A DNA stretch of 64,000 nt from CAXXOK01 sp963664595 (GTDB lineage Bacteria > Bacillota > Clostridia > Christensenellales > Aristaeellaceae), in contig CAXXOK010000010.1 of NCBI GenBank assembly GCA_963664595.2, forward strand, positions 930,001 to 994,000. The letters are read 5' to 3'. Position 1 is the stretch's first letter. The number at the start of each line of letters is the position of its first letter. The position numbers were made by a program, and so were the translations under genes. The notes beneath the pieces are model-generated. The model did not search any database and was not told the DNA's origin. It saw only the letters and a list, made by a program, of their open reading frames with translations. Shown piece by piece: positions 25,733 to 34,162 of this stretch.

Positions 25733-26097
25733 CGCAACTCCTTGTCGGCACTATTTTCAGACAATAAGAAGGCGCAGCGCGATGGATTCTTTTCGCAGCC
25801 GCGCCTATTTATAATCCGTTTCACCAAACAACCGTACTGATTCGATGGGCTTTCTCTGCCGGTAATCCGTCACAATCCTTTTTACTGACTGCCGCTGAAT
25901 ACAGGAGGGCATACGACGATTGCCCTTTCAGCCATATAGGCCACATCACTACCCACAGCCATCGGCTTGCCGGATATTGAACAGCATTCCATGCACCCGA
26001 TCGAGCGTAATCGCAGTCAGCAAACAGCGCTGGCAATCGGATGGATCGTTGTCGGTTATCCCCATGTGCAATGCTTTACAAATTTCCGTGTTATCGT
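25733..26097. other. Gap without a recognisable gene
   Basis: This stretch lies between the flavoprotein and the YhcH gene. An imperfect GC-rich inverted repeat (AAGGCGC ... GCGCCT, about 25768-25807) with TATTTAT may be the flavoprotein's terminator. Short minus-strand frames here (for example one reading ICKALHMGITDNDPSDCQRC) look protein-like but are interrupted and match no family I recognise. They could be a gene remnant. Confidence 0.35.
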
Positions 26098-26556
26098 CTA
26101 CCATACGGGAACTTTTACAACCACTTTGCGGCTTTCCCGTATATCGGCGGCGGCAATGCAGGGCCTGTGCGCGTCCGTGGGAAAGAACACGGCAAACCGG
26201 CCCTTTTCCATGCTCAGCAGCGTTCCCACCTGCTGATTGTGGGCAAACGCGATATCGTTTTGTGCGTCCAAAGGATCCCAATCAGCGATATCCTGTGTGG
26301 GCAGCCAGGCAATCTGTTCCCCGCCGGTCAGCGCGAACTGAATATCAATAAACTTTTGGTGATGCTCCCATTTCGTCTGGGGCAGTTCCAACAGTCCCGG
26401 GTTTTGTATCGTATAGAAAACCTTGGATCCCTCAATCCCGTGCTTTCCGTTTTCCATACAGGTAAAATCGCAGAAAAGGAGCAGCTTCAGCCCTTCATCC
26501 AGTTGGCGATCCATTCCGAAGTACCTGGATACATTCTCTACAGAATCAAAAATCAT
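26098..26556 (-). CDS. YhcH/YjgK/YiaL (TabA) family protein
   Basis: 152 residues from the ATG at 26556, eight bases after AGGGGAG. Upstream in-frame ATGs lie inside or before that RBS. The cupin-like fold is indicated by WEHHQKFIDIQFALTGGEQIAW (metal-ligand H-x-x-x-x-D type), FFPTDAHRPCIA and VVKVPVW at the C-terminus. The family includes the E. coli biofilm protein TabA and the sugar-metabolism proteins YiaL/EbgC. Members are often linked to sialic acid or rare-sugar catabolism. No sugar genes are adjacent here. Confidence 0.87.
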   Translation of the reverse strand: MIFDSVENVSRYFGMDRQLDEGLKLLLFCDFTCMENGKHGIEGSKVFYTIQNPGLLELPQTKWEHHQKFIDIQFALTGGEQIAWLPTQDIADWDPLDAQNDIAFAHNQQVGTLLSMEKGRFAVFFPTDAHRPCIAAADIRESRKVVVKVPVW

Positions 26557-26652
26557 ACCCATCTCTCCCCTCATAATTTCAGTTCCAAGCCTTACTACCC
26601 CGCAGAATGGCTCATTCGGCATAACGAATTATAATCCGGTCTACGGTTCAAT

Positions 26653-27228
26653 TCAGCGGTTATCGAAGCATTCCTGTTCTGTAACAACAATATCCGCAGG
26701 GATATCAAAGGCATCGTGCGGCACATCCGCCTGCAGCAATCGATCTCGGCACAGGCATACGACCGTGCCCCGGGTCATGGCAAGGTAACGGTCGTAATAG
26801 CCTCCGCCGTGTCCAAGCCGATAGCCGTGTCTGTCGGCAGCCAGGCAGGGCGCCACCACCAGATCAATCAGGCTCGGATCCAGTAGGGATGCTGTTTCAT
26901 CAGGCTCCAGACTGCCAAATCGTCCCGGCCGCAATCCGTATACCGATGGGATAACCCGCGCTTCCATCACGCCTTCCTCCAGGCACCGGGGCACGGCAAC
27001 CGTTTTGCCCGCCTCCAGTGCGGCCTGGATAATCTCCCCCGTTTCCGGTTCCCGGCCCATGGAGACGTACACAAAAACCGTATGCGCCCATTCCCATTCC
27101 CGCAATGCCAGCAGGGCATCCCGGATGCCGCGGTCAGAAAGGCGGATATAGTCCGGCGGCATGCGCTGTATTTCTTCCCGTATGGCTATTCGAAGTATTT
27201 TTTTATCCAAATCGACCGAATGGCACAT
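26653..27228 (-). CDS. 5-formyltetrahydrofolate cyclo-ligase
   Basis: 191 residues from the ATG at 27228 (GGGAGG nine bases upstream). The frame extends 15 codons further without a better site. DKKILRIAIREEIQRMP at the start contains the conserved basic helix, FVYVSMGREPETGEII lies in the middle and LGHGGGYYDRYLA (~140) is the family signature that binds ATP phosphate. The enzyme converts 5-formyl-THF to 5,10-methenyl-THF with ATP. It feeds one-carbon metabolism, which suits the serine dehydratase genes that follow divergently. Confidence 0.9.
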   Translation of the reverse strand: MCHSVDLDKKILRIAIREEIQRMPPDYIRLSDRGIRDALLALREWEWAHTVFVYVSMGREPETGEIIQAALEAGKTVAVPRCLEEGVMEARVIPSVYGLRPGRFGSLEPDETASLLDPSLIDLVVAPCLAADRHGYRLGHGGGYYDRYLAMTRGTVVCLCRDRLLQADVPHDAFDIPADIVVTEQECFDNR

Positions 27229-27306
27229 TGCGCTGTCCCTCCCAGATCCATCACTTGTATGTTGCAAAGGCATCGCATAGTCATCCTATCGTACCATAAA
27301 ATCCGG

Positions 27307-27335
27307 TTGATTGTTCACCCATGATGGCGTATAGT
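27307..27335 (+). promoter_or_regulatory. Probable sigma-70 promoter of sdaAB-sdaAA
   Basis: TTGATT, a 17-base spacer and TATAGT end 43 bases upstream of the sdaAB start. Spacing is optimal and the boxes are near consensus. Confidence 0.7.
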
Positions 27336-27378
27336 ATGAGAAAACATTTTGGTGCATTGACAATAGGGAGGATACTTC

Positions 27379-28065
27379 ATGCCGGATCTGTTTGATATTA
27401 TCGGCCCGGTGATGATCGGGCCGAGCTCGTCTCACACGGCAGGCGCCGCCAGAATTGGCCGCGCGGCGCGGATGGTGCTTGGAAACGAGCCCCGCAGCGC
27501 CCGTGTTGGGCTATACGGCTCGTTTCAGAAAACCTATCAGGGGCACGGCACGGACCGGGCGCTGATCGGCGGTATGCTCGGTATGTCCATCGATGATCCC
27601 CGCCTGCGCGACAGCGACCGGGTTGCCCGGGAAAAGGGATTTTGCGTGGATTTTTATCCCACGTCGCTGAAGAACGCCCATCCCAATACCGTGGTCATTG
27701 ATCTTGACGACGGGCGGGGCCGCAGCGTAAAGGTGCGTGCGGCCTCCATCGGCGGGGGCGAGATCATCATCCAGTCCATCGACGGCCATGAAACGAGCAT
27801 CACCGGGCACGCGAATACTTTCGTGATCCACTATCTGGACAAGTACGGCATGATCGCCACCATTACGCAGCGTTTTGCCCAGGCAAAGATCAATATCGCC
27901 TCCATGCTGGTTTCCCGTACCTCGCCAGGCGGCGAAGCCATGGTGGCTTTGGAAATAGACGGGGAAGCGGATACCGCGTTGGCGGAACAGCTTACCGGCT
28001 TGGAAAACGTTCACAGCGTATCCTACCTGGCGTTCACACATGATCATGAAAAGGATGTATCCTGA
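27379..28065 (+). CDS. sdaAB: L-serine dehydratase, iron-sulfur type, beta subunit
   Basis: 228 residues, RBS AGGGAGG. The N-terminal domain has IIGPVMIGPSSSHTAGAARIGRAAR, which includes the substrate-binding SSSHTAG loop. A C-terminal ACT domain (TITQRFAQAKINIASMLVSRTSPGGEAMVALE) follows. Paired with SdaAA it forms the oxygen-sensitive [4Fe-4S] enzyme that deaminates L-serine to pyruvate and ammonia, and the ACT domain probably senses serine. The stop overlaps the sdaAA start (TGATG). Confidence 0.95.
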   Translation: MPDLFDIIGPVMIGPSSSHTAGAARIGRAARMVLGNEPRSARVGLYGSFQKTYQGHGTDRALIGGMLGMSIDDPRLRDSDRVAREKGFCVDFYPTSLKNAHPNTVVIDLDDGRGRSVKVRAASIGGGEIIIQSIDGHETSITGHANTFVIHYLDKYGMIATITQRFAQAKINIASMLVSRTSPGGEAMVALEIDGEADTALAEQLTGLENVHSVSYLAFTHDHEKDVS

Positions 28066-28904
28066 TGGAAACGATTGCAGCACTCCTGAAAGCCGCTAAA
28101 AAGCACGGTTCAATCAGCCGGGCGGCCGTTGCGTGGCAGGTTGCGGAATCCCGCACCAGCGAATCCGACGTCCGGCAAACCATGCAGAACCGGCTTTCCG
28201 TTATGAAAGAAAGCCTGCGGGAGGGTTTGTCTCCGGATTTGCGTTCCGTTTCCGGCATGGTGGGCGGCGAAGCGGCCAAACTGTTTGCCGCGGCCGATGA
28301 AACGCTATACGGTCTTTCAGCCAAGGCCGTCCCTTACGCGTTGGCAATTGCCGAAAACAATGCCTGCATGGGCAAAATCGTTGCCTCGCCCACGGCGGGC
28401 AGCTGCGGAATTCTGCCTGGGGTGCTCATCGCCGCGCAGGAGCACTACGGGTTTCCCGACGAGCGCGTTGTGGATGCGATGTTCACCGCCGCAGCGGTCG
28501 GGCGCGTGATTGCGCTGCAGGCCACCATCAGCGGCGCGGAAGGCGGCTGCCAGGCCGAATGCGGCGCCGCCGCCGCCATGGCGGCCGCCGCGTATGTACT
28601 GTTGCTGGGCGGAAACGATGCACAAGCTGTCAGCGCCTGTGGTTTTGTACTGATGAACACCATGGGGCTGGTATGCGATCCTGTAAACGGTCTTGTGGAA
28701 ATCCCCTGCGTATACCGCAACGCTGCCGGAGCCGCTCAGGCGATCTGCTCTGCCCAGATGGCGCTTGCGGGCCTGCCGTGCCCCCTGGCGTGTGATGATC
28801 TGATTCTCGCCATGCGGGACGTAGGCTGCTCGATGCCCGCCAGCCTCCGCGAAACCGGAGAGGGCGGCTGCGCCGCCTGCCCCTGCCAGAAACAGGAAGA
28901 GTAA
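28065..28904 (+). CDS. sdaAA: L-serine dehydratase, iron-sulfur type, alpha subunit
   Basis: 279 residues, translationally coupled to SdaAB. Family signatures are VASPTAGSCGILPGVL (~107), ISGAEGGCQAECGAAAAMAA (~155) and GLVCDPVNGLVEIPC (~195), which carry the cluster-ligand cysteines. Catalysis occurs at the unliganded iron of the [4Fe-4S] cluster. Together with SdaAB this is the standard Clostridia/Bacillus two-subunit enzyme. The Cys-rich end (CAACPCQ) is unusual but short. Confidence 0.95.
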   Translation: METIAALLKAAKKHGSISRAAVAWQVAESRTSESDVRQTMQNRLSVMKESLREGLSPDLRSVSGMVGGEAAKLFAAADETLYGLSAKAVPYALAIAENNACMGKIVASPTAGSCGILPGVLIAAQEHYGFPDERVVDAMFTAAAVGRVIALQATISGAEGGCQAECGAAAAMAAAAYVLLLGGNDAQAVSACGFVLMNTMGLVCDPVNGLVEIPCVYRNAAGAAQAICSAQMALAGLPCPLACDDLILAMRDVGCSMPASLRETGEGGCAACPCQKQEE

Positions 28905-28917
28905 CACTTTGATAAGC

Positions 28918-29397
28918 TCATTCCACGCCGGATAAATTCCGCAGCGCTTCACCGGTTAGCCGGTACACCGTCCATTCCTTCATCGGTTCGGCTCCGAGTG
29001 ACCTGTAAAACTCGATACTTGGGCGGTTCCAGTTAAGGCACCACCATTCCACCCTGCCGCAGCCGCGCTCCACGGCTGTCTGCGCCAGCTTTTTCAAAAT
29101 GGCTTTACCCACGCCGTTTTTCCTGTATTCCGGCTTGACATACAAATCCTCCAGATAAAGCCCTCCCCTGCCCAGAAAGGTGGAGAAGTTATAAAAGAAA
29201 AGGGCGAAGCCAACTTCCTTGCCCTCCGCAAGCGCAAAAAACACCTCGGCTCTTTTTTGCACAAACAGCCACTCCCTCAGCGTTTCCTCGGTGGCAACCA
29301 CCTGATCGAGCATTTTTTCGTAGTCCGCCAAATCGCGGATAAACTCCAGTACCAGCGCCGTATCTGTTTCCTGTGCAACCCGAAATGTTATCTCCAT
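28918..29397 (-). CDS. GNAT acetyltransferase, SSAT/diamine-acetyltransferase-like
   Basis: 159 residues. LYLEDLYVKPEYRKNGVGKAILKKLAQ is a strongly conserved acetyl-CoA site, and VEWWCLNWNRPSIEFYRSLGAEPM is typical of the spermidine/spermine N-acetyltransferase-like branch of GNAT enzymes. A polyamine or diamine substrate is plausible but not certain. It is convergent with sdaAA, ending 13 bases from it. The RBS is GGAGG-like (CGGAGGATCAGGA). Confidence 0.85.
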   Translation of the reverse strand: MEITFRVAQETDTALVLEFIRDLADYEKMLDQVVATEETLREWLFVQKRAEVFFALAEGKEVGFALFFYNFSTFLGRGGLYLEDLYVKPEYRKNGVGKAILKKLAQTAVERGCGRVEWWCLNWNRPSIEFYRSLGAEPMKEWTVYRLTGEALRNLSGVE

Positions 29398-29495
29398 TCC
29401 TGATCCTCCGTTTACTGTTATATACCCGGAAACGGGGTTCCACCGCCCGTCTGCCCGCCGCGAAACCTGTATTTGCCGCAGATGTGTAAAATCAT

Positions 29496-29524
29496 TTGGA
29501 AATCAGCGCTTTCTATTGTATAAT
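29496..29524 (+). promoter_or_regulatory. Strong sigma-70 promoter of the 7TM diguanylate cyclase
   Basis: TTGGAA, a 17-base spacer and a perfect TATAAT. The transcript should start near 29531, after the most upstream in-frame start (29496). This rules that start out and supports translation from TTG 29559. Confidence 0.75.
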
Positions 29525-29558
29525 CATAACACCTGTAACCGTGAGAGGTGTGAATACC

Positions 29559-31097
29559 TTGCAATTTTTACAAAGCTTTTCGTTGGTCATTTCTTCCCTT
29601 GTTCTCCTTTACATCGTATATTATTCGTTTATCAATCGTAAAACACCTGGCGCCGTTGCCTTTGCGATTCTGACAATTGCCACAATCATCTGGACCACGG
29701 GCTCGTTTTTTGAGCTGTATGCCGTCTCGCTGCAAAGCAAGATCATCTGGAGGAATATTGAGCAGATCGGGGTTTTTGGCGTTCCGATTTGCATGGTTTA
29801 TTTCGCATTGGTCTATACACAGCAGCAAGAGCACATGAAACTCGTGGCCGTAGCCGCCATCCCTTCCGCGCTCTCCGTTATCCTGATCTTTACAAACGAG
29901 CTGCACCATTTGATGCGCTCCGGTTATACGCTGGAGAATACCACTGCCTATGGCGAATCTCTTGTCGTGCATTCATCATTGGTCGGTTCGGTGTTGGTTG
30001 CGTATAATTACTCTCTGGCGCTTGTGGCAATCATCATTTTACTGAACTATGTCCGAAAGCTGAGCCCCGCTTATCGCAAACAGGTATATATTCTGACGTT
30101 TTGTTTCCTGTATGCGTTTTCTGTTGCGTTTATCCAAAAGGTTTTTCTGGAAAGCATCGGGATCTACCTTCAAATATCCGTTCTCAATACGCCCGGCGCC
30201 ATTGTGATGGCTCTTTCCCTTTTCAAGCACCGCACATTCAGCCTGTTTCCCATTGCCCGGGATAAGGTGTTTGAGGTTATCAACCAGGGCATTATCGTAC
30301 TGGATGAAAACGGCATTGTAATTGACGCTAATTCTTATGCGCTGCGCATGATGGACGTGTATTTCCATATTCAAAATCCGCTGGGCTCTCCGCTGGACAA
30401 AATCAACTTGCACTATCCGCAGCTCAATCAGCTCATCACTCACACCAAAGAAGAACAGATGGAATTACGCTTGAACGACACGTATATATCGCTGACCTTT
30501 TATCCCCTGTCCTCCGGCAAGGAAAAGTACATCGGCTCCATGATCATTTTCAACAATGTAACCATGCAGAAGCTTTATGAACACAATTTAAAAAATGAGG
30601 CCGAGAAGGATTTTTTAACGCAATTGCTCAACAAGTCTGGTTTTCATAAAGCACTGCAGAAATATATATCCAACGGCAATCTGCAGGATTGTTCCGTGCT
30701 GATGATGGATATCGACAATTTCAAAAAGATTAACGATACCTTCGGTCATGCTTCCGGTGATGCGGTGCTGTGCAATTTTACGGATGTTATCAACCGTATT
30801 ATCCGTTCTGAGGACATCGCGTGCAGGTTTGGCGGTGATGAATTTATTATCGTGATTCCCCATGTCGCCAAGGAAACCGCCTGCCATATTGCGGAACGGA
30901 TTCGTAAAGCTGTTGAGGACAACCATTTCGTGTTCAATAACCAAAACATGCGCTATACCGTCAGTATGGGGGTAGCCGACCACGGCGCTATACCATGTTC
31001 GTTTGATAAAATTCTGGAAAAGGCAGATAACGCCCTGTACCAGGCAAAAAGCAAGTCCAAAAACTGCTCCGTTGTGTTTTCGGAACAGAACATGTAA
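29559..31097 (+). CDS. Membrane diguanylate cyclase (7TM-PAS-GGDEF)
   Basis: 512 residues from TTG 29559. I chose this start because the promoter lies over the earlier start and GAGAGG sits upstream. Residues ~1-215 hold seven hydrophobic segments like the N-terminal 7TM region of some histidine kinases. A PAS domain follows (FEVINQGIIVLDENGIVIDAN). The C-terminal GGDEF domain has an intact GGDEF and RSED five residues before it, a full inhibitory I-site. It should sense a membrane-linked or small-molecule signal and make cyclic di-GMP with product inhibition. With the 3.2-kb cyclase this gives two c-di-GMP synthases in the window and no EAL/HD-GYP partner. Confidence 0.92.
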   Translation: MQFLQSFSLVISSLVLLYIVYYSFINRKTPGAVAFAILTIATIIWTTGSFFELYAVSLQSKIIWRNIEQIGVFGVPICMVYFALVYTQQQEHMKLVAVAAIPSALSVILIFTNELHHLMRSGYTLENTTAYGESLVVHSSLVGSVLVAYNYSLALVAIIILLNYVRKLSPAYRKQVYILTFCFLYAFSVAFIQKVFLESIGIYLQISVLNTPGAIVMALSLFKHRTFSLFPIARDKVFEVINQGIIVLDENGIVIDANSYALRMMDVYFHIQNPLGSPLDKINLHYPQLNQLITHTKEEQMELRLNDTYISLTFYPLSSGKEKYIGSMIIFNNVTMQKLYEHNLKNEAEKDFLTQLLNKSGFHKALQKYISNGNLQDCSVLMMDIDNFKKINDTFGHASGDAVLCNFTDVINRIIRSEDIACRFGGDEFIIVIPHVAKETACHIAERIRKAVEDNHFVFNNQNMRYTVSMGVADHGAIPCSFDKILEKADNALYQAKSKSKNCSVVFSEQNM

Positions 31098-31305
31098 AGC
31101 CAATACCGTATAATAACGAATAAAACTTTCCGATCACCACAAAGCTTCATACTTTCCTGAACCTTATCCAGATTGAAAATCAGAAGTTGTACTTTAACCG
31201 ATACAGGAAGCCGCAGGCCAAGCAATACTGTGCCTGCGGCTTCCTGATACCGATACGGTTCTTGAAGGGTAAGGGTACTCCCTGCATGGCCGTTACCCTA
31301 TCGAA

Positions 31306-32142
31306 TCAGCCGTGTTTTATAAACGTTCCCCTGCGAAGCTCATCAAACGCAAGCTCCAGCTCTTCTTCCGTGTTCATCACAATCGGACCGCCCCATGCAA
31401 CCGGCTCGTGCACGGCTTTGGCCGAAAAGAAAATGAAACGAAGATCAGAATCCGGCTGTGCCGATATGGCGATGTAATCTCCTTTTTCAAAAAGCACAGC
31501 CGATTTTTCATCAACGGACCGTCCATTGATGATTGCGTTGCCTTCGATCAGGAAAACAAACACGGTCTCGTCCGGTTTCGTCGCAAGCTCAATCTTTTCA
31601 GCTGCGGGAAGCTCAATATCCAGTAGGGTTGCCGGAATGTGGTTCGGCGTAACCCCGGAAACCTCTTCGAATCGGCCGGACAGCACATGAATTTTCGCCA
31701 TGTCCCTTGTGATTTGGGGAATCATATCCTCTGTGATACTCAAATAGGCCGGAGCCGTCATTTTATCCTTCCTCGGCAGCGTAAGCCACAGCTGGAAGCC
31801 CAGCATCCTGTCCGAAGGCTTGGGCATCTCTTGATGCAGGATACCGCTCCCCGCCGTCATCCATTGGCTTTCTCCCGGATGAATGGTTCCCTTATTGCCC
31901 AGACTGTCCTCATGCTCAATTTTTCCGGAAATCAGATAGGTAATGGTCTCAATACCCCTGTGCGGGTGCGTGGGAAAGCCTTCTGTATAATCCGATGGAT
32001 CCGTTGAATCGAAGGAATCCAGCATCAGGAACGGGTCGAAATCTTCCACATCCCTGTTGCCCAATACGCGGACAAGCCTTACGCCGGCACCATCCGTTGT
32101 TCTGTATCCACGAACGATTTTTGCGATTTCGCGCTTTTTCAT
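31306..32142 (-). CDS. Pirin family protein
   Basis: 278 residues from the ATG at 32142 (AAGGAGTG upstream). The frame opens three codons earlier. Bicupin pirin features are FPTHPHRGIETITYLISGKIEHEDSLG with the His-x-His metal ligands, and GSGILHQEMP with the remaining His and Glu. Bacterial pirins include quercetinases and regulators of pyruvate dehydrogenase, and the role here is not established. It is monocistronic as far as can be seen. Confidence 0.9.
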   Translation of the reverse strand: MKKREIAKIVRGYRTTDGAGVRLVRVLGNRDVEDFDPFLMLDSFDSTDPSDYTEGFPTHPHRGIETITYLISGKIEHEDSLGNKGTIHPGESQWMTAGSGILHQEMPKPSDRMLGFQLWLTLPRKDKMTAPAYLSITEDMIPQITRDMAKIHVLSGRFEEVSGVTPNHIPATLLDIELPAAEKIELATKPDETVFVFLIEGNAIINGRSVDEKSAVLFEKGDYIAISAQPDSDLRFIFFSAKAVHEPVAWGGPIVMNTEEELELAFDELRRGTFIKHG

Positions 32143-32366
32143 TTTACACACTCCTTACAGAAAATACTTCCGCATATGAAATATACCCAGTTTGATAGCG
32201 ACAGACACAGGATTTTTGTGTTTGGTATTGCACTGTCTTTTCACCACATCTCACATCAAAGGGAAGAATCTGACAAGCAGTCGGTTTTTTCAGTTCTAAA
32301 TGATCAGGAGTCCATTACATCATCCGCGAAACAGTCCAATAAATCCTCTTTTTTGCAGCAAACAAC

Positions 32367-33179
32367 TCATGCTTTGTCGCAGCTTGCCTGACGGATAAAC
32401 GCATCGATCTCCTCGTTTACCTGCTGGGGATTGTCTCCGTTGGAAAAATGAGCCGCGCCCTTTATAATATGCAATGGATAGCCTTCCCGCTTAGACCATG
32501 CCTGGCAGTATTGCTTCACTTTTCCGGTTTTATCAAATTCACCAAGCAGAATCAGCACCGGGAAAGAAAAGCTGACGTTTTTGTTTTCCTTCAGGAAAAC
32601 GCCGTAGGCAATGTCCATTTGCTCAATGATCTGGGCTTTCGTAAGCGGCAAGAGCATCTCCATCATCTTGTCATAGGAATACTTCGTTTTGGAAACAGAT
32701 TTCGCCATGCTTTTTCGCAGGGAGTTGCCAGAAAAGCATTTGGCGATCCGGCCAACGCGTTTCAGCCACCAAGCATCCGATTTCGAATAGTAGCAAAGGC
32801 CGAAAGGCGTGGTATCCAGCGCAACGAAGCCTTCCACTTTTTCCGGATAACGGAACGCAAATTCCTGGCTTGGGTAACCGCCCATGGACATCCCAACCAG
32901 GATCACCTGATCGATTTTTTCCTGCTCCAGAATATCATTCAAATCATCTGCACAGTTTTGATAGGAAAAATCCGAATAAGGGCGGGACAGGCCGTGCAGC
33001 GGAACATCCCATGTGATAACGGTATACTGCCGTTCAAAGTACTCCGTCTGCTTTTCAAACATGGAGTGGTTAGCGGTTAAGCCGTGTGTGAAAACAATGC
33101 ATTTTGCGTTGGGATTTTCGTGACGAGTGATCCAATAATATACCGTGCCTCTTTGGGTTTGTAATTTCTTGCTGGTCAT
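32367..33179 (-). CDS. Alpha/beta-fold hydrolase
   Basis: 270 residues from ATG 33179, which follows GAGG at nine bases. A GTG five codons upstream is possible. The oxyanion segment VFTHGLTANHSMF, the nucleophile elbow VGMSMGGYPSQ (Ser ~112) and the catalytic His in IKGAAHFSNGDNP are all present. LLGEFDKTG provides the acid. It looks like a small-molecule esterase or lipase, and the substrate is unknown. It is the last ordinary chromosomal gene before the mobile region. Confidence 0.88.
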   Translation of the reverse strand: MTSKKLQTQRGTVYYWITRHENPNAKCIVFTHGLTANHSMFEKQTEYFERQYTVITWDVPLHGLSRPYSDFSYQNCADDLNDILEQEKIDQVILVGMSMGGYPSQEFAFRYPEKVEGFVALDTTPFGLCYYSKSDAWWLKRVGRIAKCFSGNSLRKSMAKSVSKTKYSYDKMMEMLLPLTKAQIIEQMDIAYGVFLKENKNVSFSFPVLILLGEFDKTGKVKQYCQAWSKREGYPLHIIKGAAHFSNGDNPQQVNEEIDAFIRQASCDKA

Positions 33180-33412
33180 TTGGTAGAACCTCACTTCGTA
33201 TTTTGAAGATACTACTATCTTAGTGTGCAGGTATTTTATTGTTCAGTTATTCTCTGTCTGTTTTATGTGTTCTGCTTATTATAGCAGTCTTCGTAATCAA
33301 AATAAAGATCGGAAAATTGAACAAACCAATGCATGCCATCGCCATCAACAGCCAAGCAGGTTCGTAATATTTTGTACATATTACCATAACATATAATATA
33401 TTCCTTATAAAA
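33180..33412. other. Probable left boundary zone of the mobile region
   Basis: The sequence becomes AT-rich here and has no open gene. Homology to a serine recombinase starts abruptly at about 33409 without its N-terminal half, so the left junction of the element or a deletion end should lie inside this stretch. I see no obvious direct repeat to name as an attachment site. Confidence 0.45.
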
Positions 33413-34159
33413 ATGAAGCCCAACGAGGGCGAAGTACCGAAATATTACGTGGAGAACAGCCATCCCGCGATCATCGAGCCTGCGGCCTTTGACGAGGTAC
33501 AGGCAGAGCTCGCGCGGCGCAGGCAGGCGAAATACAACGGCAAAGGCGGGTGTTTCTCCAGCCGCATCATTTGCGGCGAGTGCGGTAGCTACTTCGGCAG
33601 GAAGGTCTGGCATTCCACAGACGAATACCGTCGGGTGATTTGGCAATGCAACCATAAGTACAAGGGTGATAAGGTTTGCAACACCCCGCACGTGGACGAG
33701 GAAGAGATCAAGCAGGCGTTTGTGGAAGCAATCAATCAGATGATTTCATCCAAGGATACGATAATCCGACAGTATCGGGGTATCATCAAAACCCTCACCG
33801 ATACCTCCGCCCTTGAACAGGAACACGCCAAGCAGCAGAGCGAATACGATGTGGTCGAGGGGTTGATTCGTAGGCTCATTGCGGAAAACGCACAAGTCGG
33901 GATTGCTCCCGATGAATATGCCCGTCGTAAAGCCGAACTCCTCACTCGCTACGATGCCGCAAAGGCTGCCATGGCCGATATCGAAACCCAAGTCCATGAA
34001 CGTAAAAAACGCCGCACGAAACTGACGGCGTTCATCCGGGCACTTGAAAAGCAGGATGGATTGATTACCGAATTTGATGAGCAGCTTTGGAATGCTGCAG
34101 TTGAAAGCGTAACGGTTTATTCGAAGGAGCGGATAGAGTTTGCATTCAAATGCTATTAA
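33413..34159 (+). pseudogene. C-terminal half of a large serine recombinase (5'-truncated)
   Basis: 248 codons that begin inside the Recombinase domain (KPNEGEVPKYYVENSHPAIIEPAAFDEVQ). The zinc ribbon (CGECGSYFGRKVWH ... WQCNHKYKGDKVC) and the coiled-coil segment (ALEQEHAKQQSEYDVVEGL) follow, as in large serine integrases of clostridial phages and Tn-type elements. The N-terminal resolvase catalytic domain with its Ser nucleophile is missing and nothing upstream encodes it. The piece cannot catalyse recombination. Its composition resembles the prophage at 48-60 kb rather than the AT-rich cargo beside it, so it may be the former integrase of that phage. Confidence 0.88.
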
Positions 34160-34162
34160 ATT

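Noticed and set aside
29496..29558. N-terminal extension of the 7TM diguanylate cyclase from TTG 29496
   Set aside because: A consensus promoter covers 29496-29524, so these codons would lie upstream of or at the transcript start.
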